Shown here one piece after another: positions 23,690 through 24,803 of a DNA stretch of 24,803 nucleotides. Origin of the DNA: JANXYW01 sp964458665 (lineage in GTDB: Bacteria; Chloroflexota; Dehalococcoidia; DSTF01; JACRBR01); contig CAYWOO010000209.1 of assembly GCA_964458665.1 (NCBI GenBank), positions 1 to 24,803 on the forward strand, in the 5' to 3' direction. The position numbers were made by a program, and so were the translations under genes. The number at the start of each line of letters is the position of its first letter. The stretch's first letter is position 1. The notes beneath the pieces were generated by a model, which worked only from the letters and a program-made list of their open reading frames with translations, searched no databases and was not told the origin of the DNA.

Positions 23690-24803
23690 TCACGGCCACC
23701 ACAGCGCCCGCGCCTGCGCGCGCAAATCGCCGCGATGATCCGGATGCGCCACCGCGATCAGCTCCTCCGCGCGCTGCCGGTGATTCTTCCCCCACAACCG
23801 CGCGATGCCATATTCGGTGATCACCGTATCGGCAAAGAACCGCGGTATCGTCACGAAGGAGCCTGGATCCATCTGCGCGACGACGCGCGACACGGCGCCG
23901 CCCATCGCCGTCGACGGCAGCAGCGTAATCGCCCGCCCGCGCCGCGAAAACGCGCCCGCCAGATGCATCTCCGGCTGGCCGCCCGTGCCGTTGATCATCC
24001 GCCCCCCGAACACCGTCTCGGAGTTGATCTGCCCCAGCAGGTCGACGGTGATCGCGTTGTTGATTGCCACGAAGCGGTCGAACTTCGTCAGCGTGCGCGG
24101 GTGCAGCACGTACTCCGGGTCGTACAGCTCGAAGTGCGGATTGTCGTCGATGATGTCGTAGTCGTTCGGATCGCAACCTGTCCACGCCGCCGCGACCGAG
24201 CGACCCGTGTGGATCTCTTTCTGGCTGCCGTCGACAATGCCGTCGCGCCACATCTTCGCCAACCCCGGCCAGCCCAGCTCGGTGTGGATCCCCAGATGTT
24301 TGCGCCCCTCGAATGCGCCCAGCCGCACGATGCCGCGCGACGGTTCGCCGACGCCTATCTGGATCGTGTCGCCATCCTCGATCAGCGCATGCAGGTGCCG
24401 CGCGATCGGCTCGGCCTCCGGCGGCGGCTCGCCCATGCCCAGCAGGCTCCGCACGTCACCCGGCGCCAGCGCCGGGATGATCGCCCGCACCGAACTCAGC
24501 ACCTGCAGCGACGGCAGCTCATCACCGAGCTGCTTCCACCCCGCGCGCCGAACGTCGTCGGTGATCGTCGCGACGATCTCGTCGAACGTCGCGCGCTCCA
24601 GCGGCGGCGGCGTGAACTCCACGAACTGGCTGATCTCTGAGACGTGGATGTATACGTCTCCGTGCACCTGCGTCAGCGATTCATCGACCTGCGCGATGAC
24701 GATCGGGCAGCGCCGCGCGTACGACCGCTGCACCCAGTTGTGCACGCCGAAGTGGCAGTACCCCGCCCGGTTCGGCTTCGAGACGGTGCAGATCAGCACG
24801 TCC
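23690..24803 (-). CDS. Acetyl-CoA hydrolase/CoA-transferase family protein (5' end outside window)
   Basis: C-terminal part, about 370 residues, of a CoA-transferase-type enzyme, such as 4-hydroxybutyrate or acetate CoA-transferase. Family blocks seen: NRAGYCHFGVHNW, DVYIHVSEISQFVE, DGDTIQIGVGEPSRGIVRLG, LGIHTELGWPGL, then FVAINNAITVDLLGQINSETVFGGRMINGTGGQPEMHLAGAF, where the Glu of NSETV matches the catalytic glutamate that carries CoA thioester, and VITEYGIARLWGK...LIAVAHPDHRGDLRAQA at the end. Family members are about 430 residues or more, so roughly 100 N-terminal residues lie beyond the window. The frame is open to the edge; the GTG at 24799 is unlikely to be the true start. Confidence 0.9.
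   Translation of the reverse strand, partial: DVLICTVSKPNRAGYCHFGVHNWVQRSYARRCPIVIAQVDESLTQVHGDVYIHVSEISQFVEFTPPPLERATFDEIVATITDDVRRAGWKQLGDELPSLQVLSSVRAIIPALAPGDVRSLLGMGEPPPEAEPIARHLHALIEDGDTIQIGVGEPSRGIVRLGAFEGRKHLGIHTELGWPGLAKMWRDGIVDGSQKEIHTGRSVAAAWTGCDPNDYDIIDDNPHFELYDPEYVLHPRTLTKFDRFVAINNAITVDLLGQINSETVFGGRMINGTGGQPEMHLAGAFSRRGRAITLLPSTAMGGAVSRVVAQMDPGSFVTIPRFFADTVITEYGIARLWGKNHRQRAEELIAVAHPDHRGDLRAQARALWWP

Noticed and set aside
23545..23820. Open frame with a repeated FQLPTSN peptide
   Set aside because: It is the heptanucleotide tandem repeat translated and runs into the CoA-transferase coding strand.

Overview
This 24.8 kb GC-rich chromosomal window most likely comes from a member of the Chloroflexota, perhaps a Dehalococcoidia-like lineage. 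The clues are a secreted protein with Pro/Thr-rich linkers, anchor-D-like domains and a dockerin-like tail; an SCO6745-type gene; a WS/DGAT acyltransferase; and intergenic spacers full of palindromic dispersed repeats. This assignment is an inference from style and gene content. There is no rRNA, tRNA, CRISPR array or transposase in the window.

Layout from left to right. (1) 1-2500: a uracil-DNA glycosylase cut by the left edge, an unrecognised polytopic membrane protein translationally coupled to a histidine phosphatase, and rplS (L19) with a clear terminator. (2) 2525-5720: 2.7 tandem copies of a 186 bp repeat that stop just before the Shine-Dalgarno (SD) sequence of priA. (3) 5940-7404, minus strand: the lspA-rluD pair. 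(4) 7405-8303: a dense array of dispersed hairpin repeats. (5) 8304-11241: a thioredoxin-fold protein, a site-2 protease with CBS domains, and a convergent MscS channel. (6) 11342-13998: a MocR-type PLP-dependent regulator diverging from a PNPOx-RidA fusion, with candidate operator direct repeats between them. (7) 14456-17920: a metallo-beta-lactamase-fold hydrolase and an alpha/beta hydrolase on the minus strand, diverging from a WS/DGAT acyltransferase. (8) 17999-21472, minus strand: one large secreted cohesin-like/dockerin-like protein broken by a single in-frame TAG. (9) 21683-24803, minus strand: a GNAT acetyltransferase, an SCO6745-family protein and the C-terminal part of an acetyl-CoA hydrolase/CoA-transferase that runs off the right edge.

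The most notable observations are the amber-interrupted secreted protein, whose two halves share one reading frame and whose missing residue sits inside a duplicated domain; the PNPOx-RidA fusion with an internal SD and ATG; a strong preference for TAG stop codons (13 of 19 genes counted); five genes with a TANNNT box 6-8 nt before the start codon, suggesting leaderless mRNAs; and several families of dispersed repeats. No single clearly new multi-gene system is evident; most genes are housekeeping or common accessory families.
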